The notes under the pieces: model-generated
Seen by the model: the letters and a program-made list of their open reading frames with translations, nothing else
Database searches by the model: none
Told to the model about the DNA's origin: nothing
Translations under genes and position numbers: made by a program
From: Chloroflexota bacterium
GTDB taxonomy: Bacteria; Chloroflexota; Anaerolineae; Anaerolineales; Villigracilaceae
Length of the DNA: 64,000 bases
Direction of reading: 5' to 3'
Assembly: GCA_016235445.1 (NCBI GenBank)
Contig: JACRLB010000015.1
Location: forward strand, 1 to 64,000
Shown: positions 17,350 to 26,654 of the stretch, in pieces
Position numbering within the stretch: the stretch's first letter is position 1
Layout of the letters: every line of letters starts with the position of its first letter

Positions 17350-18440
17350 TTTCTTGGCTTCAACAGGTTGAGCAGGGTATTCGTCAGGTTTTCGATCTTG
17401 TCGTTGTTCGTTGGGCGCGCGCCGCCGGAGTTGTTTTTAGAAGGCTCCTGCGGCGTTTCGGGGCGGTCTTCACGGATGGCGGAAAGCAAATCGCTGATGG
17501 CGCTTTTTATTTCGGCAGTGTTTCTCGAATAACCGGAATGCTCCAAAGCCTGGCTGATGGCATCCACGGCTTTGACGACAAGCTCATGCCGCCGCTGGGA
17601 TTTCTGCCGCAGTTCATCCAGCAAAATATCCCGCTTCTGGCTTTCATGCAATATCTCGCTCCTCAGCGCCGACTGTTCCGCCGCCGCCTTGGCGTTGATC
17701 TTTTCGATCTCTGTTTTATGCTCTGCTTTTATTTTTTCGATTTCTTTTTTGCGATCCAGTTGTTCCCGGTCGATCTGGTCCTGTTGCCGTTGAATCGTCT
17801 CGTTTCGGCGGATGCTGATGTAATCCTTATCCCCCGTAAATTCCTTGAGTTCAATTCCGATGAGCGCGATGGCCCGCGAGAGGGGGTGGCGGTTTACATG
17901 TCTTTGGGTAAAGAACGCGAGGATTTTACTGTCGTTCGATGTGGGTGGATCGGCAATGTCGTTGTGGTTGTGGGTGCGGATGTATTGAGCCAGGTCAGTT
18001 TGAAGATGTTCGATCAGGGTTTCGATTGGTTTTTCGATACGGAAAGCCGTCAGCGGGTCGGAGACGCGGTAACGGACGATCACGGTAAGTGTAAGTTTTT
18101 CCCCGTCTAGCGCCATCTCTGAGATGGGCGCGGTGATATCAAATCGTTCGTGCTTATCCACATATTGCAGTTTGTAGCAGCCGGGCGGGGCTTCATGCAG
18201 TCCCCCGGCCATGTTGCGGGTTGTCCCATCTGGGTAGATTACGACACCATAGGCATTTGGAGGCAGGGGTAAATAAAAAGCGTTTGCCCGCAGTAACCTA
18301 AGAAATAAATATTCGCCGGTGTACATATCCTCCCCGGCAAAAGTAATCTTTCTATTCTCGAATTTGACCGTTGGCGAACCGCGATTGCGTCCCCATCGTT
18401 CAATGATCCGCAAAATGAAACGGCGTAGCAGTTGAAGCAT
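17346..18440 (-). CDS. SPFH/Band-7-like domain protein with coiled coil
   Basis: A 364-residue protein. After an amphipathic start rich in Arg and Leu, residues 55-190 read like an SPFH domain (LPPNAYGVVIYPDG, then LTLTVIVRYRVSDPL and a VR-type helix). Residues 195-290 are a strong coiled coil of Lys, Glu, Gln and Arg heptads, followed by a disordered tail. SPFH proteins oligomerise and scaffold complexes at membranes. There is no clear transmembrane helix here, so membrane contact would be peripheral. It is the first gene of the six-gene minus operon. Its ATG is preceded by GGAGGG at good spacing. Confidence 0.75.
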   Translation of the reverse strand: MLQLLRRFILRIIERWGRNRGSPTVKFENRKITFAGEDMYTGEYLFLRLLRANAFYLPLPPNAYGVVIYPDGTTRNMAGGLHEAPPGCYKLQYVDKHERFDITAPISEMALDGEKLTLTVIVRYRVSDPLTAFRIEKPIETLIEHLQTDLAQYIRTHNHNDIADPPTSNDSKILAFFTQRHVNRHPLSRAIALIGIELKEFTGDKDYISIRRNETIQRQQDQIDREQLDRKKEIEKIKAEHKTEIEKINAKAAAEQSALRSEILHESQKRDILLDELRQKSQRRHELVVKAVDAISQALEHSGYSRNTAEIKSAISDLLSAIREDRPETPQEPSKNNSGGARPTNNDKIENLTNTLLNLLKPRK

Positions 18441-18508
18441 AATCCCTCCGCTGTAATGATGGATGCGTATTTTCCCTCGGCTATGGCAGGATCAATTTTC
18501 CATTTAGA

Positions 18509-18537
18509 AGTGTACAACTTAATGGTTGCTTAAGCAA
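18509..18537 (-). promoter_or_regulatory. Candidate promoter and operator of the six-gene minus operon
   Basis: On the minus strand TTGCTT (18537-18532), 17 bases, then TACACT (18514-18509), about 70 bases before the SPFH start codon. The -35 element lies within a perfect 12-bp palindrome TTGCTTAAGCAA (18526-18537), a possible repressor site. A second inverted repeat, TTGTC/GACAA, lies at 18574-18585. Confidence 0.5.
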
Positions 18538-18593
18538 GACGATGGGAATCTCAAGAAAAAATTCCCCACTAAATTGTCAAGACAAATTTCAGG

Positions 18594-19154
18594 TTATTCC
18601 ACAGAAGGCAAAACCCAGGAAGTTTCCACAATAGTTTCCTTGTATTTTTTTACCTCATTGATAAACCAGCCGAGTTTCGAGTAATCCTTTCCCCTGGTGC
18701 AGCCGTCGATGATCATAAACAGCAGGAACAGATCCCAATTTTTTACCGCTTCCAGTAGATTTTGGAATCCCTGCTTGTCATAACTGCCCGTTTGCGAGTA
18801 TTCCTTCCATAGTTTGTAGTTCTCATCGTGGAATTGGATCATATTGAGCAGGTCGGCGTCGCCTGTAAATTGACTGGCATATTCCCTTGCCAGGGTTGCA
18901 TGGTTGCGGGGATGTAGTGTGGGCGAATTCTTTTCCGCCTCCGCCTTAAACGCATCGTGAACATGGATCATGAACTTGAGCTTCCAATACTCCTCTTCCC
19001 CGGGCATCTTTTCCCGAAGCAATTCCAGGTTGGCTTCCAGGTCTGCTATGTGGAATTTAACCTTGCCTTCCGGGTGCCCGGAGCGCGGTTCACCATATTC
19101 TATATTTCGTTGATAGCGCGGATCCGCCTTGATTTTTTCGATGACTTCTTTCAT
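18594..19154 (-). CDS. HD-domain-like protein
   Basis: A 186-residue protein with spaced His and HD residues typical of metal-dependent HD phosphohydrolases: HIADLE near residue 35, IHVHDA with HD at 66-67, HPRNHA near 82-87 and QFHDENY later. No partner domain is present. The substrate cannot be inferred; nucleotides or a phosphorylated metabolite are usual for the family. It lies upstream of the SPFH operon in the same direction. The 153-base gap contains that operon's own promoter, so it may be an independent gene. Confidence 0.6.
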   Translation of the reverse strand: MKEVIEKIKADPRYQRNIEYGEPRSGHPEGKVKFHIADLEANLELLREKMPGEEEYWKLKFMIHVHDAFKAEAEKNSPTLHPRNHATLAREYASQFTGDADLLNMIQFHDENYKLWKEYSQTGSYDKQGFQNLLEAVKNWDLFLLFMIIDGCTRGKDYSKLGWFINEVKKYKETIVETSWVLPSVE

Positions 19155-19226
19155 ATTGCCTCATTGTACCCAGTTTCGCCCGTTTTTTTAGGTTGCCCAG
19201 GCGCTATAACTGGCTTCAAAATCCCT

Positions 19227-19254
19227 TTGCAGGCGCGTTTTTATCATGTATAAT
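19227..19254 (+). promoter_or_regulatory. Promoter of rpsU-infA
   Basis: TTGCAG (19227-19232), a 16-bp spacer and a consensus TATAAT (19249-19254). It is 177 bases upstream of the rpsU start, leaving a long leader that contains two hairpins. Confidence 0.7.
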
Positions 19255-19274
19255 CCCGCTCGCAGAATTCGGTC

Positions 19275-19291
19275 GTGGATTTTTCATCCAC
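19275..19291 (+). promoter_or_regulatory. Hairpin in the rpsU leader
   Basis: GTGGAT (19275-19280) pairs with ATCCAC (19286-19291) near the 5' end of the predicted transcript. It may protect the 5' end or take part in a switch with the downstream terminator-like hairpin. Confidence 0.4.
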
Positions 19292-19372
19292 AGGTCTAAA
19301 TCAAGGAGAGTTGAAGCGTAGTTTTTGATCGCACGGTCATTGAGTTCGTTTCAGGTTTTTGATGGATGCCTT

Positions 19373-19406
19373 CGGCTGAGTCTGTGTGACAGCCGATTTT
19401 TTATTT
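19373..19406 (+). terminator. Terminator-like hairpin in the rpsU leader (possible attenuator)
   Basis: CGGCTG (19373-19378) pairs with CAGCCG (19390-19395), followed by ATTTTTTATTT. This has the form of an intrinsic terminator but lies between the promoter and the rpsU ribosome binding site (19415-19424), with no gene ending upstream. Attenuation of ribosomal-protein expression is the likely purpose. Confidence 0.6.
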
Positions 19407-19430
19407 CCAAACGGAAAGGAGGTGAATACA

Positions 19431-19628
19431 GTGGCAGTTGTAAATTTACGAAATGGTGAGTCTCAGGACTCCCTGCTCAAGCGCTTTCGCAAGAAGGTCG
19501 TGAAGAGTGGTGTTTTAAGCACTGTTCGCCGCAAACGCTGGTTCGTCTCGAAGAGCGAAACCCGCCGAATGGAAAAGAAGAAGGCAATCCGCCGCATCAA
19601 GCGGCGTTCCTTCAAGGATACTGAATAG
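19431..19628 (+). CDS. rpsU: 30S ribosomal protein bS21
   Basis: A 65-residue protein starting at GTG 19431 after a near-perfect Shine-Dalgarno AAAGGAGGTG (19415-19424) at 6-base spacing; the in-frame region upstream is leader RNA. The sequence has the bS21 pattern: [20 protein letters not shown], then a highly basic C-terminus ([15 protein letters not shown]). It is a component of the small-subunit platform, active in translation initiation. It is followed 14 bases later by infA. Expression probably depends on the leader hairpin at 19373-19406. Confidence 0.95.
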   Translation: MAVVNLRNGESQDSLLKRFRKKVVKSGVLSTVRRKRWFVSKSETRRMEKKKAIRRIKRRSFKDTE

Positions 19629-19642
19629 ATCAAGAGGCGTGT

Positions 19643-19891
19643 ATGACAAAAGAAGAAGGCAAAATCAAAGTGGATGGCCTGGTGATCGAAGCGCTGCCGG
19701 GCACTCAATTCCGTGTAAAGTTGGATAACGGCCACGAGGTGCTCGCGTACCTCTCTGGTAAAATGCGCAAGCATTACATCCGCATTTTGCTCGGCGACCG
19801 CGTAGCGCTTGAAATGTCCCCTTATGATATGGCGCGTGGACGCATCACCTTCCGTCAACGCAAGCAAGCCGCCGCCCCTGTTCAGGAATAA
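19643..19891 (+). CDS. infA: Translation initiation factor IF-1
   Basis: An 82-residue S1/OB-fold protein with the IF-1 hallmarks: [52 protein letters not shown] and GRITFR. It assists IF-2 and IF-3 on the 30S subunit. The C-terminus extends slightly beyond the usual length. It is co-transcribed with rpsU and followed by a strong terminator, an unusual place compared with the typical infA-rpmJ-rpsM cluster. Confidence 0.95.
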   Translation: MTKEEGKIKVDGLVIEALPGTQFRVKLDNGHEVLAYLSGKMRKHYIRILLGDRVALEMSPYDMARGRITFRQRKQAAAPVQE

Positions 19892-19919
19892 TCATCCAGC
19901 TTTTGATTTTCATAAAAGA

Positions 19920-19950
19920 AAAAGGCTTCCAACATGGAAGCCTTTTTTGA
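19920..19950. terminator. Bidirectional terminator after infA
   Basis: AAGGCTTCC (19922-19930) pairs with GGAAGCCTT (19936-19944), with A-tract before and T-tract after. It can end infA transcription on the plus strand and the convergent PyrD-like gene on the minus strand. Confidence 0.85.
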
Positions 19951-19964
19951 TTCGATTTATACGT

Positions 19965-20966
19965 TTATGACAACTCGCGCCACGACCCCAGCACCTTCAT
20001 ATAATTTGCCCGCTCGAACGCCGCAGGTTCTTTGACGTTCTTCTGACTCATACTTCCCTGCATCTGCTCGATGGACTCGTACTCCCGTTCCTTCATCCAC
20101 TCCTCCATCTCGCTCAAGATCGGACCGACAGCCTGCTCGCCACGATGGAGCAGATTCGAAGCTGTCATCGCCACCTTCGCCCCGGCCATCATCGCTTTGA
20201 TGACATCCTTCGCCGTGTGTACGCCGCTTGTCAACGCAAAATCTGCATGGACCTTGCCGTACAAGATCGAAACCCAGCGCAGAGGCAAACGCAAGTCTGA
20301 CGAAGTGCTCAAATCCAGGTTGTGGATGATATCCAATTCATCCAGGTCAATATCAGGCTGGTAGAAGCGGTTGAACAGCACAAGCCCATTTGCGCCCGCT
20401 TCCACGATGCGTTTGGCGAAGTTCGGCAGAGAGGTGACGAAGGGACTCAGTTTCACCGCCAGCGGAATGGTAATGGCAGATTTTACTTCTGCAACCAATT
20501 CCACCTGGGCATTTTCCAGTTCACTGCTGGTAAGGTCGGGGTCGGTGGGGAGGTAGTACAGGTTCAGTTCGAGGGCATCCGCGCCTGCTTCCTGCATTCG
20601 CCTGGCGTAGCTCGTCCAGCCGCCTTTCGAGACGCCGTTCAAACTGCCGATGACGGGAATGCTCAATGCCTTCTTGAGCGCCGTCAACTGGGTGAGATAT
20701 TTCTCCGGGCTGACCGCGTACATGCCGCCGTCCGGGAGATAGGTGAGGGCTTCGGCAAATGAGTCAGAACCGCGAGTCAGGTAATGGTCCAGTTCGAGCG
20801 ATTCGTGGATGATCTGCTCCTCGAAGAGCGAATACATCACGATGGCTGAAATCCCCGCCTCCTCCAGCTTCCGCGCCTTCTCGAGCTTTTTTGAGAGGGG
20901 AGATGCCGAGGCGACGAGCGGATTTTTCAGGTCCAATCCGAGATAGGTAGTAGATAAATTTGCCAT
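19965..20966 (-). CDS. Dihydroorotate dehydrogenase-like flavoprotein
   Basis: A 333-residue TIM-barrel protein of the PyrD-like family that accompanies pyruvate:ferredoxin oxidoreductase in many anaerobes. Family features include an N-terminal [26 protein letters not shown], the DALELNLYY strand, AVKLSPF with the FMN-contacting Lys, and [12 protein letters not shown] near the phosphate site. The exact reaction of these PFOR-linked paralogues is not known to me; they are often annotated as dihydroorotate dehydrogenase but need not function in pyrimidine synthesis. The gene starts 14 bases after the nifJ stop, so both should be on one transcript. Confidence 0.85.
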   Translation of the reverse strand: MANLSTTYLGLDLKNPLVASASPLSKKLEKARKLEEAGISAIVMYSLFEEQIIHESLELDHYLTRGSDSFAEALTYLPDGGMYAVSPEKYLTQLTALKKALSIPVIGSLNGVSKGGWTSYARRMQEAGADALELNLYYLPTDPDLTSSELENAQVELVAEVKSAITIPLAVKLSPFVTSLPNFAKRIVEAGANGLVLFNRFYQPDIDLDELDIIHNLDLSTSSDLRLPLRWVSILYGKVHADFALTSGVHTAKDVIKAMMAGAKVAMTASNLLHRGEQAVGPILSEMEEWMKEREYESIEQMQGSMSQKNVKEPAAFERANYMKVLGSWRELS

Positions 20967-20980
20967 GTCATTTTCCTTGT

Positions 20981-23900
20981 CTACTTGTTTACCTGTTTAC
21001 TTTCATCGCCATTTCCATAATGCATGGATGCCATCTGCTGGTACAAAGTCCAGCGGGATTTCGCATCATGCTGGGCTTCCTTCATCAATTTTTCAGCGCG
21101 CTCTTCATCCATTTGAGTGAGCATCTTGTAACGGGTTTCATTATAAGCATATTGCGAGATCGGGATGGTAGGCTCTTTCGATTCGATCACAAGCGGGTTA
21201 TGTCCCTGCTCGGCAAGGCGCGGATCGTAGCGGTACATGGGCCAGTGACCTGACTGCACCGCAAGTTTGGTTTGATCGAGGCTTCTTGCCATATCGTAGC
21301 CGTGCGCAATGCACGGACTGTACGCAATGACCAGAGACGGCCCATCATAAGATTCTGCTTCGAGCAGGGCTTTGAGCGTTTGTTGGTCGTTCGCGCCCAT
21401 GGCCACGCGGGCGACATACACATAGCCGTAGGACATGGCAATGAGACCCAAATCCTTCTTCGGCATTCCCTTGCCGCTCATCGCAAATTTTGCAACCGCC
21501 GCCCGCGGTGTGGATTTGCTCGCCTGCCCGCCCGTGTTTGAATACACTTCGGTATCCAAAACCAGAATGTTCACATTGCGCCCGCTGGCAAGCACATGAT
21601 CCAAACCGCCGTAGCCGATGTCGTACGCCCAGCCATCGCCGCCGATGATCCACACCGATTTCTTGACAAAGTTATCAGCGAGGCTGATCAAATCTTTTGC
21701 GCGGCTGTCACTCGACTTGCTGAGTTTATCTTTCAATTCAACAACGCGTTCACGCTGGGCGCCGATTCCCGCATCGTCAGCCTGGTTCGCATTCAAAATG
21801 GATTCAACCATTTCCGTGCCTGCGGTCTGCTCGAACGATTTGAGCAATTCACGCGCATATTCATTTTGCTTGTCAATCGTCAGGCGCATACCCAAACCAA
21901 ACTCGGCATTATCTTCAAACAGAGAGTTCGACCATGCAGGCCCGCGTCCGTTCGCATCCACAGCCCAGGGGGTGGTGGGCAGATTGCCGCCGTAGATCGA
22001 GGAACAGCCCGTCGCGTTTGCAATCACGGCGCGGTCGCCGAACAACTGCGAAACCAACTTCACGTACGGCGTCTCACCGCAACCCGCGCACGCGCCGCTG
22101 AACTCGAACAATGGGCGCAGTAATTGCGAATTCTTGATCGTCGAAGGATTAATTAATTTTCGATCAAGGTCTGGAATTTCCATGAAAAAATCCCAGTTCT
22201 TTGCTTCGGCTTCGCGCAGGGGCGGCTGGGCTTCCATGTTGATCGCCTTGCGTCCCACCGCGCGCTTATCCTTCACGGGGCAAACTTCCACGCACAGGGT
22301 ACAACCCGTGCAATCCTCGGGCGCGATCTGCACCGTGTAGGCCATGCCATTTGAAAATTCCTTGAACTTCGACGGCATGTGCTTGAACGTCTCAGGCGCG
22401 CCAGCCAGCAATTTTTCATCGTACACTTTATGACGAATCACCGCGTGCGGACAAACCATCACACACTTGCCGCATTGAATACAAATATCCGCATCCCACA
22501 CGGGGATTTCAAGCGACAGATTACGCTTCTCCCATTGCGTTGTGCCAGTCGGGAACGTTCCATCGATTGGGAATGCAGAGACGGGGATGGCATCGCCGTC
22601 CGAATTGATGATTTGACCGAGCACATCGCGAACGAACTCAGGCGCCTCTTTCGGGACTGGAAGCCTGCGCCTCGTCTTTGAGCTTACCTCCGCTGGAACA
22701 TTGACCTCATAAAGATTCGCCACGGTTGCATCCACAGCCTCGAAATTCATTTGCACAACCGCTTCACCGCGCTTGCCATAGCTTTTTTCGATGGCATGTT
22801 TGATCTCGGCAATCGCCGCCTCACGCGGAAGGACTCCGCTGATCGCGAAGAAAGCCGTCTGCATGATGGTGTTCATGCGCCCGCCCATGCCTGTTTTGGT
22901 AGCCACCTCATAACCGTTGATGACATGGAACTTGAGTTTCTTCGTGATGATATCCCTCTGCACTTCCTGCGGAAGTTGATCCCACACTTCATCGGGGCCG
23001 TACAAACTGTTCAGCAGGAAGATGCCGCCCTCTTTGGCATACTTGAGCATATCCACGCGTTCGAGGAAGGAATACTGATGGCAGGCCACAAAATTCGCCT
23101 GGTTGGTTTCGATGAGATACGGCGCGCGAATTGTCTGCGGCCCAAAGCGCAAGTGAGACATGGTCACCGTGCCGGACTTCTTCGAGTCGTAATAGAAATA
23201 GCCTTGCGCAAAATTCTCCGTCTCTTCGCCGATGATCTTGATCGAGTTCTTGTTCGCGCCCACGGTTCCATCCGAGCCGAGGCCGAAGAACACACAACTG
23301 ACCATGCCTTCGGATTCGAGCGAGAAGGATGAATCCACTGTGAGGCTGGTGTGGGAAACATCGTCGTTGATGCCCACGGTGAAATGGTTCTTGGGTTCGG
23401 GTTTGGATAATTCATCGAAGACAGCCTTTGCCATGGCAGGCGTGAATTCCTTGGAGGAAAGTCCATAACGCCCGCCGATAACCTTGATCTGCAACCTTTG
23501 ACCTTCGACCAGGGCGCTCACAATATCCATATAAAGCGGCTCGCCCAACGAGCCGGGTTCCTTGGTTCGATCCAAAACAGCAATGGACTTCACGTTCTTG
23601 GGCAATGCCTTGATGAAATGCTCCACAGAGAACGGGCGGTACAGGCGTACGCGCAGGCAACCTACTTTTTCACCCTTCTTCGCAAGATGGGCAACGGTCT
23701 CGTCCACAACCTCGCCGCCGGAACCCATGATGATGATCACGCGTTCGGCTTCGGGATGTCCGCTGTAATCGAAGAGGTTGTAGTGGCGGCCAGCGACCCT
23801 GGCGAACTTATCCATCATCTCCTGCGCAATGGCGGGGGTGGCGGCGTAATACGGGTTGGAGGCTTCGCGCATCTGGAAGTACACATCGGGATTCTGAGCT

Positions 23901-24553
23901 GTGCCACGCAGGACGGGATTCTCAGGGGAGAGTCCTCTTGCTCGATGGGCACGCACCAGCTCATCGTCGAGCATGAGGCGGAGTTCTTCATCCGTCAGTT
24001 GAAAGATCTTGGTCACTTCGTGCGAGGTTCTGAATCCATCAAAGAAGTGAAGGAAGGGGATGCGTGATTTGAGCGTGGCGGCTTGTGCGATGGCGGCGAA
24101 ATCCTGCGCTTCTTGCACCGAGCCAGAGGAGAGCATGGCCCAGCCCGTCTGGCGGACGGCCATTACATCCTGATGGTCGCCGTAAATGGAAAGGGCGTGG
24201 GCGGCGATGGCGCGCGCGGCTACGTGGAAGACGGTGCTGGTGAGTTCGCCCGCGATCTTGTACATGTTGGGGATCATTAATAATAAGCCCTGCGATGCGG
24301 TGAAGGTGGTGGTGAGCGCGCCCGTTTGAAGCGCGCCATGCACGGTTCCCGCCGCGCCGCCTTCGGATTGCATTTCCACAACCAGCGGAGTGGTGCCCCA
24401 GATATTCTTTTTTCCCTTGGCCGACCATTCGTCTGAGAATTCGCCCATCGCGGAAGATGGGGTGATAGGGTAAATGGCTATTACCTCGTTGAGACGGTGG
24501 GCAACGCTTGCCGCTGCTTCATTGCCGTCGATCATGATGCTGTTCTTGTTCAT
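20981..24553 (-). CDS. nifJ: Pyruvate:ferredoxin (flavodoxin) oxidoreductase
   Basis: A 1190-residue single-chain PFOR, full length for the family. It oxidatively decarboxylates pyruvate to acetyl-CoA with ferredoxin or flavodoxin as acceptor. Seen in order: [12 protein letters not shown]-like TPP/pyruvate-binding start (here [12 protein letters not shown]), the domain with [10 protein letters not shown], the two-cluster ferredoxin domain with [12 protein letters not shown] and [12 protein letters not shown], then CAGCGETPY for the proximal cluster, and the TPP-binding [17 protein letters not shown] with NTGGQ. It marks an anaerobic or facultative metabolism. The PyrD-like gene follows directly. 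Confidence 0.97.
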   Translation of the reverse strand: MNKNSIMIDGNEAAASVAHRLNEVIAIYPITPSSAMGEFSDEWSAKGKKNIWGTTPLVVEMQSEGGAAGTVHGALQTGALTTTFTASQGLLLMIPNMYKIAGELTSTVFHVAARAIAAHALSIYGDHQDVMAVRQTGWAMLSSGSVQEAQDFAAIAQAATLKSRIPFLHFFDGFRTSHEVTKIFQLTDEELRLMLDDELVRAHRARGLSPENPVLRGTAQNPDVYFQMREASNPYYAATPAIAQEMMDKFARVAGRHYNLFDYSGHPEAERVIIIMGSGGEVVDETVAHLAKKGEKVGCLRVRLYRPFSVEHFIKALPKNVKSIAVLDRTKEPGSLGEPLYMDIVSALVEGQRLQIKVIGGRYGLSSKEFTPAMAKAVFDELSKPEPKNHFTVGINDDVSHTSLTVDSSFSLESEGMVSCVFFGLGSDGTVGANKNSIKIIGEETENFAQGYFYYDSKKSGTVTMSHLRFGPQTIRAPYLIETNQANFVACHQYSFLERVDMLKYAKEGGIFLLNSLYGPDEVWDQLPQEVQRDIITKKLKFHVINGYEVATKTGMGGRMNTIMQTAFFAISGVLPREAAIAEIKHAIEKSYGKRGEAVVQMNFEAVDATVANLYEVNVPAEVSSKTRRRLPVPKEAPEFVRDVLGQIINSDGDAIPVSAFPIDGTFPTGTTQWEKRNLSLEIPVWDADICIQCGKCVMVCPHAVIRHKVYDEKLLAGAPETFKHMPSKFKEFSNGMAYTVQIAPEDCTGCTLCVEVCPVKDKRAVGRKAINMEAQPPLREAEAKNWDFFMEIPDLDRKLINPSTIKNSQLLRPLFEFSGACAGCGETPYVKLVSQLFGDRAVIANATGCSSIYGGNLPTTPWAVDANGRGPAWSNSLFEDNAEFGLGMRLTIDKQNEYARELLKSFEQTAGTEMVESILNANQADDAGIGAQRERVVELKDKLSKSSDSRAKDLISLADNFVKKSVWIIGGDGWAYDIGYGGLDHVLASGRNVNILVLDTEVYSNTGGQASKSTPRAAVAKFAMSGKGMPKKDLGLIAMSYGYVYVARVAMGANDQQTLKALLEAESYDGPSLVIAYSPCIAHGYDMARSLDQTKLAVQSGHWPMYRYDPRLAEQGHNPLVIESKEPTIPISQYAYNETRYKMLTQMDEERAEKLMKEAQHDAKSRWTLYQQMASMHYGNGDESKQVNK

Positions 24554-24691
24554 TCTTCACTCCTGTAAAAGGCGGTTTGCCTGAAATTTCCTCAATGGGC
24601 AAGTGTATTCCCGTAGGATGAATTACGTTAGTTATATATGACTTAAATCCTTATGCCTGTTGTCACATATTGGATAGGATTGGTGGAAATA

Positions 24692-24722
24692 AAAAATGCC
24701 CCAAATTTTCTGGGGCATTTTG
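24692..24722 (-). terminator. Symmetric intrinsic terminator
   Basis: AAAATGCCCC pairs with GGGGCATTTT around an AT-rich loop. The minus strand has a run of six T after the stem, so it would stop read-through from the Nudix side before nifJ. It may also work on the plus strand. Confidence 0.7.
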
Positions 24723-24897
24723 AATGAATTTGTCTGGTTGACATGTTCGGCTTTTTGCAGGCTGGGAAGGGGCCAACGGGTGTTGATTATTTTTGGCTCT
24801 ACCGCTTTTAACGGGAAAACTATCACCAACAAAAAAATCCGCCGCGAATTACGCCAATTTTCAAACCAATTTGCGAAAATTTGTATTGGTCAGATAA

Positions 24898-25001
24898 CGG
24901 TTGAACAAAAAACTTTCACCACTGAGACACTGAGCCACGGAGTTTCTCCCTTATTTTTCTCAGTGGCTTCGTGCCTCCGTGGTTCAAAAAATGTTCAACC
25001 G
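24898..25001. repeat. Palindromic intergenic repeat (ACGGAG/CTGAG family)
   Basis: Perfect 10-bp outer arms CGGTTGAACA (24898-24907) and TGTTCAACCG (24992-25001) enclose an imperfect palindrome built from CACTGAG, CCACGGAG and their complements. Related units occur at 28636-28688 and 45415-45520. It has no coding content and looks like a non-autonomous, hairpin-forming element. Confidence 0.65.
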
Positions 25002-25106
25002 ATTGCTGGCTATTACACAATTTGCGAAAATTCGCGGAATTCGCGGCAAAAGGTTTGTTGTTTGAAATTCAATCCCGCCAGAAACGGGAGAGCCTTATTT
25101 TTCTAG

Positions 25107-25229
25107 CCACCTGACACTTTGTTTTTTTGGACGCAGATGAACGCTGAAAACGCTGATTCAAACCGTTTTGCTCTTGGTTTTCAAAAAATCTGCGTTGATC
25201 TGCGTCCCATTTTTAAAACTGTCAGGTGG
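25107..25229. repeat. 123-bp MITE-like palindrome, copy 1
   Basis: Terminal arms CCACCTGAC (25107-25115) and GTCAGGTGG (25221-25229), inner arms GGACGCAGAT (25129-25138) and ATCTGCGTCC (25198-25207). A copy of equal length at 32903-33025 differs by only about four bases. It ends 4 bases before the Nudix stop codon. Structure and near-identity suggest recent mobility. Confidence 0.8.
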
Positions 25230-25233
25230 GTAG

Positions 25234-25764
25234 TTATTTTTCCAAATACGGCCTCGCCATCAACAACGCCGCAAGCGACTTGGCGTCCGGCATCTCGCCG
25301 CGTTCGGCCATGGCAATCGCTTCTTTCACAGGGATTTTCTCCACGGATAAAAATTCATCATCGTCGGCTTCCAGGGGATTGTGTTTCAAGTTTGTGGCCA
25401 GGAAGACGCCCATGTATTCGGTGGAGTAGCCAGGCGCGAGGTAGAAAGAGCCGATGTGCTTCAACGTGCCTGCCTCCATGCCTGTCTCTTCGCGGGTCTC
25501 GCGCGCGGCGCACACTTCAAACGGCTCGTCGCCATCGCGTGTGCCAGCGGGCAGTTCGAGCAAGTCCATGCCTGCGGCGTGGCGGTATTGGCGGACGAAA
25601 AGCAGGTTGCCCTCACTGTCCATGGGGATGATGATGACCGACCCGCCATGTTCTACAATGTCATATTTCGTTTCGCGGCCATCGGGCGTTTTCATCGTAT
25701 CACGGCGGATTTTAAAGGCGCGTCCCTGCATGAGGGTTTCGGAACGAAGCAATTCAAATGGCAT
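25234..25764 (-). CDS. Nudix hydrolase, ADP-ribose pyrophosphatase type
   Basis: A 176-residue protein with an intact Nudix box: Gly74, Glu80 and RETREETGM at 88-96, fitting GX5EX7REUXEEXGU with Thr at the usual hydrophobic U position. The preceding VRQYRHAAG and ELPAG and the following FYLAPGYSTEYMGVFLA are characteristic of ADP-sugar pyrophosphatases (NudF/YffH type), which hydrolyse ADP-ribose to AMP and ribose 5-phosphate. It is monocistronic as far as visible; a MITE-like repeat directly follows its stop. Confidence 0.88.
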   Translation of the reverse strand: MPFELLRSETLMQGRAFKIRRDTMKTPDGRETKYDIVEHGGSVIIIPMDSEGNLLFVRQYRHAAGMDLLELPAGTRDGDEPFEVCAARETREETGMEAGTLKHIGSFYLAPGYSTEYMGVFLATNLKHNPLEADDDEFLSVEKIPVKEAIAMAERGEMPDAKSLAALLMARPYLEK

Positions 25765-25788
25765 GGCGGTTTCCTTTGCTGGTTAATA

Positions 25789-25820
25789 AAAAAAGGCCCA
25801 GGTCAACTGCCTGGGCTTTG
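25789..25820. terminator. Terminator between LysM and Nudix genes
   Basis: GGCCCAGG (25795-25802) pairs with CCTGGGC downstream, flanked by A-rich and T-rich sequence. It follows the LysM lipoprotein stop on the minus strand and lies before the Nudix gene, so it should separate the two transcripts. Confidence 0.7.
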
Positions 25821-25829
25821 GTTTGAAAT

Positions 25830-26558
25830 TTACGGTATCTTTAGCTGTTGCCCGGCGGTCAATTTTGCTGAGACCGCGATGCCGTTCGCAGAAGCAATCG
25901 CATCGGGATAAAGATCGCCAAATTTACAAGACACGCTGTAAAGTGTATCATCCGCAGTCACGGTGTACGTGGTCGGGTGCGCCAGCAAAACGCGCGGTCC
26001 GGGGAATGAGCCGCTTTGTGGGATGATCAACTTTTGACCCACAGAATATATATCCGGGCTGATGAGTCCGCTTGCGCTGATCAAGGCTTCCGGGTCTACA
26101 TCGAAACGGCGGGCAATGCAATAGGGCCATTCACCGGCTTGCAAAAACCATTCTGTAGGCCGCGTACCCGCTGGAACGGCTGTGGCGGCAGATTGTGTAT
26201 TTGCATTGGTGGGTGTGCTGATAACAACAGGGGTCGAAGTGGCGCTGGCAATTGCCCCGCTCTGTGGAGTGATGACAGTGCCCGTTGTGACTGCCTGCGG
26301 CGTGGTGGGTGTACTCGGCGTGCTGGGTGTGCCGCCTCCAGCCACAGTAGTTTGCGCTACGGCGGTCTGCTTGGCAAATTCCTCGATCATCGCCATTGGG
26401 TTTTCCGCCGAAGAGAGCGGCTGAACAAACAGCCCTTCCGGAATTAATGTCGGCGTTGCAACGGGGGCGGAAGACAAAGATTGCGTGCAGGCAGACACCA
26501 ACATGGTTGATATCACAAAAATGAAAACCACTGTCATGCCGCGTTGTTTTTTATTCAT
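25830..26558 (-). CDS. Lipoprotein with two LysM domains
   Basis: A 242-residue exported protein. A signal peptide with hydrophobic core VVFIFVISTML ends in the lipobox LVSAC (lipid-carrying Cys24). A long Thr/Ser/Pro/Ala-rich linker (about residues 70-130), common in Anaerolineae surface proteins, leads to two LysM-type modules, near 136-185 (AGEWPYCIARRFDVDPEAL with VGQKLIIP) and 197-242 (YTVTADDTLYSVSCKFGDLY with AGQQLKIP). LysM modules bind N-acetylglucosamine polymers, so a cell-wall or glycan-binding surface role is expected. No catalytic domain is present. Flanked by terminator on the 3' side. Confidence 0.85.
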   Translation of the reverse strand: MNKKQRGMTVVFIFVISTMLVSACTQSLSSAPVATPTLIPEGLFVQPLSSAENPMAMIEEFAKQTAVAQTTVAGGGTPSTPSTPTTPQAVTTGTVITPQSGAIASATSTPVVISTPTNANTQSAATAVPAGTRPTEWFLQAGEWPYCIARRFDVDPEALISASGLISPDIYSVGQKLIIPQSGSFPGPRVLLAHPTTYTVTADDTLYSVSCKFGDLYPDAIASANGIAVSAKLTAGQQLKIP

Positions 26559-26654
26559 AGATTCTCCTCATTCATCATAATCAACAAAGGATGGTAGCAC
26601 ATCACCTTTAAAGCGTCAAGCCGCGCACCGCAATGCAGGTAAAAAAACAGGCAG

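Larger units (their letters stand above)
24554..25106. other. Intergenic region with terminator and palindromic repeat, no gene
   Basis: This gap between the nifJ start and the repeat element behind the Nudix gene holds a symmetric terminator (24692-24722) and a palindromic repeat (24898-25001). No reading frame in it shows family features. Confidence 0.6.
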
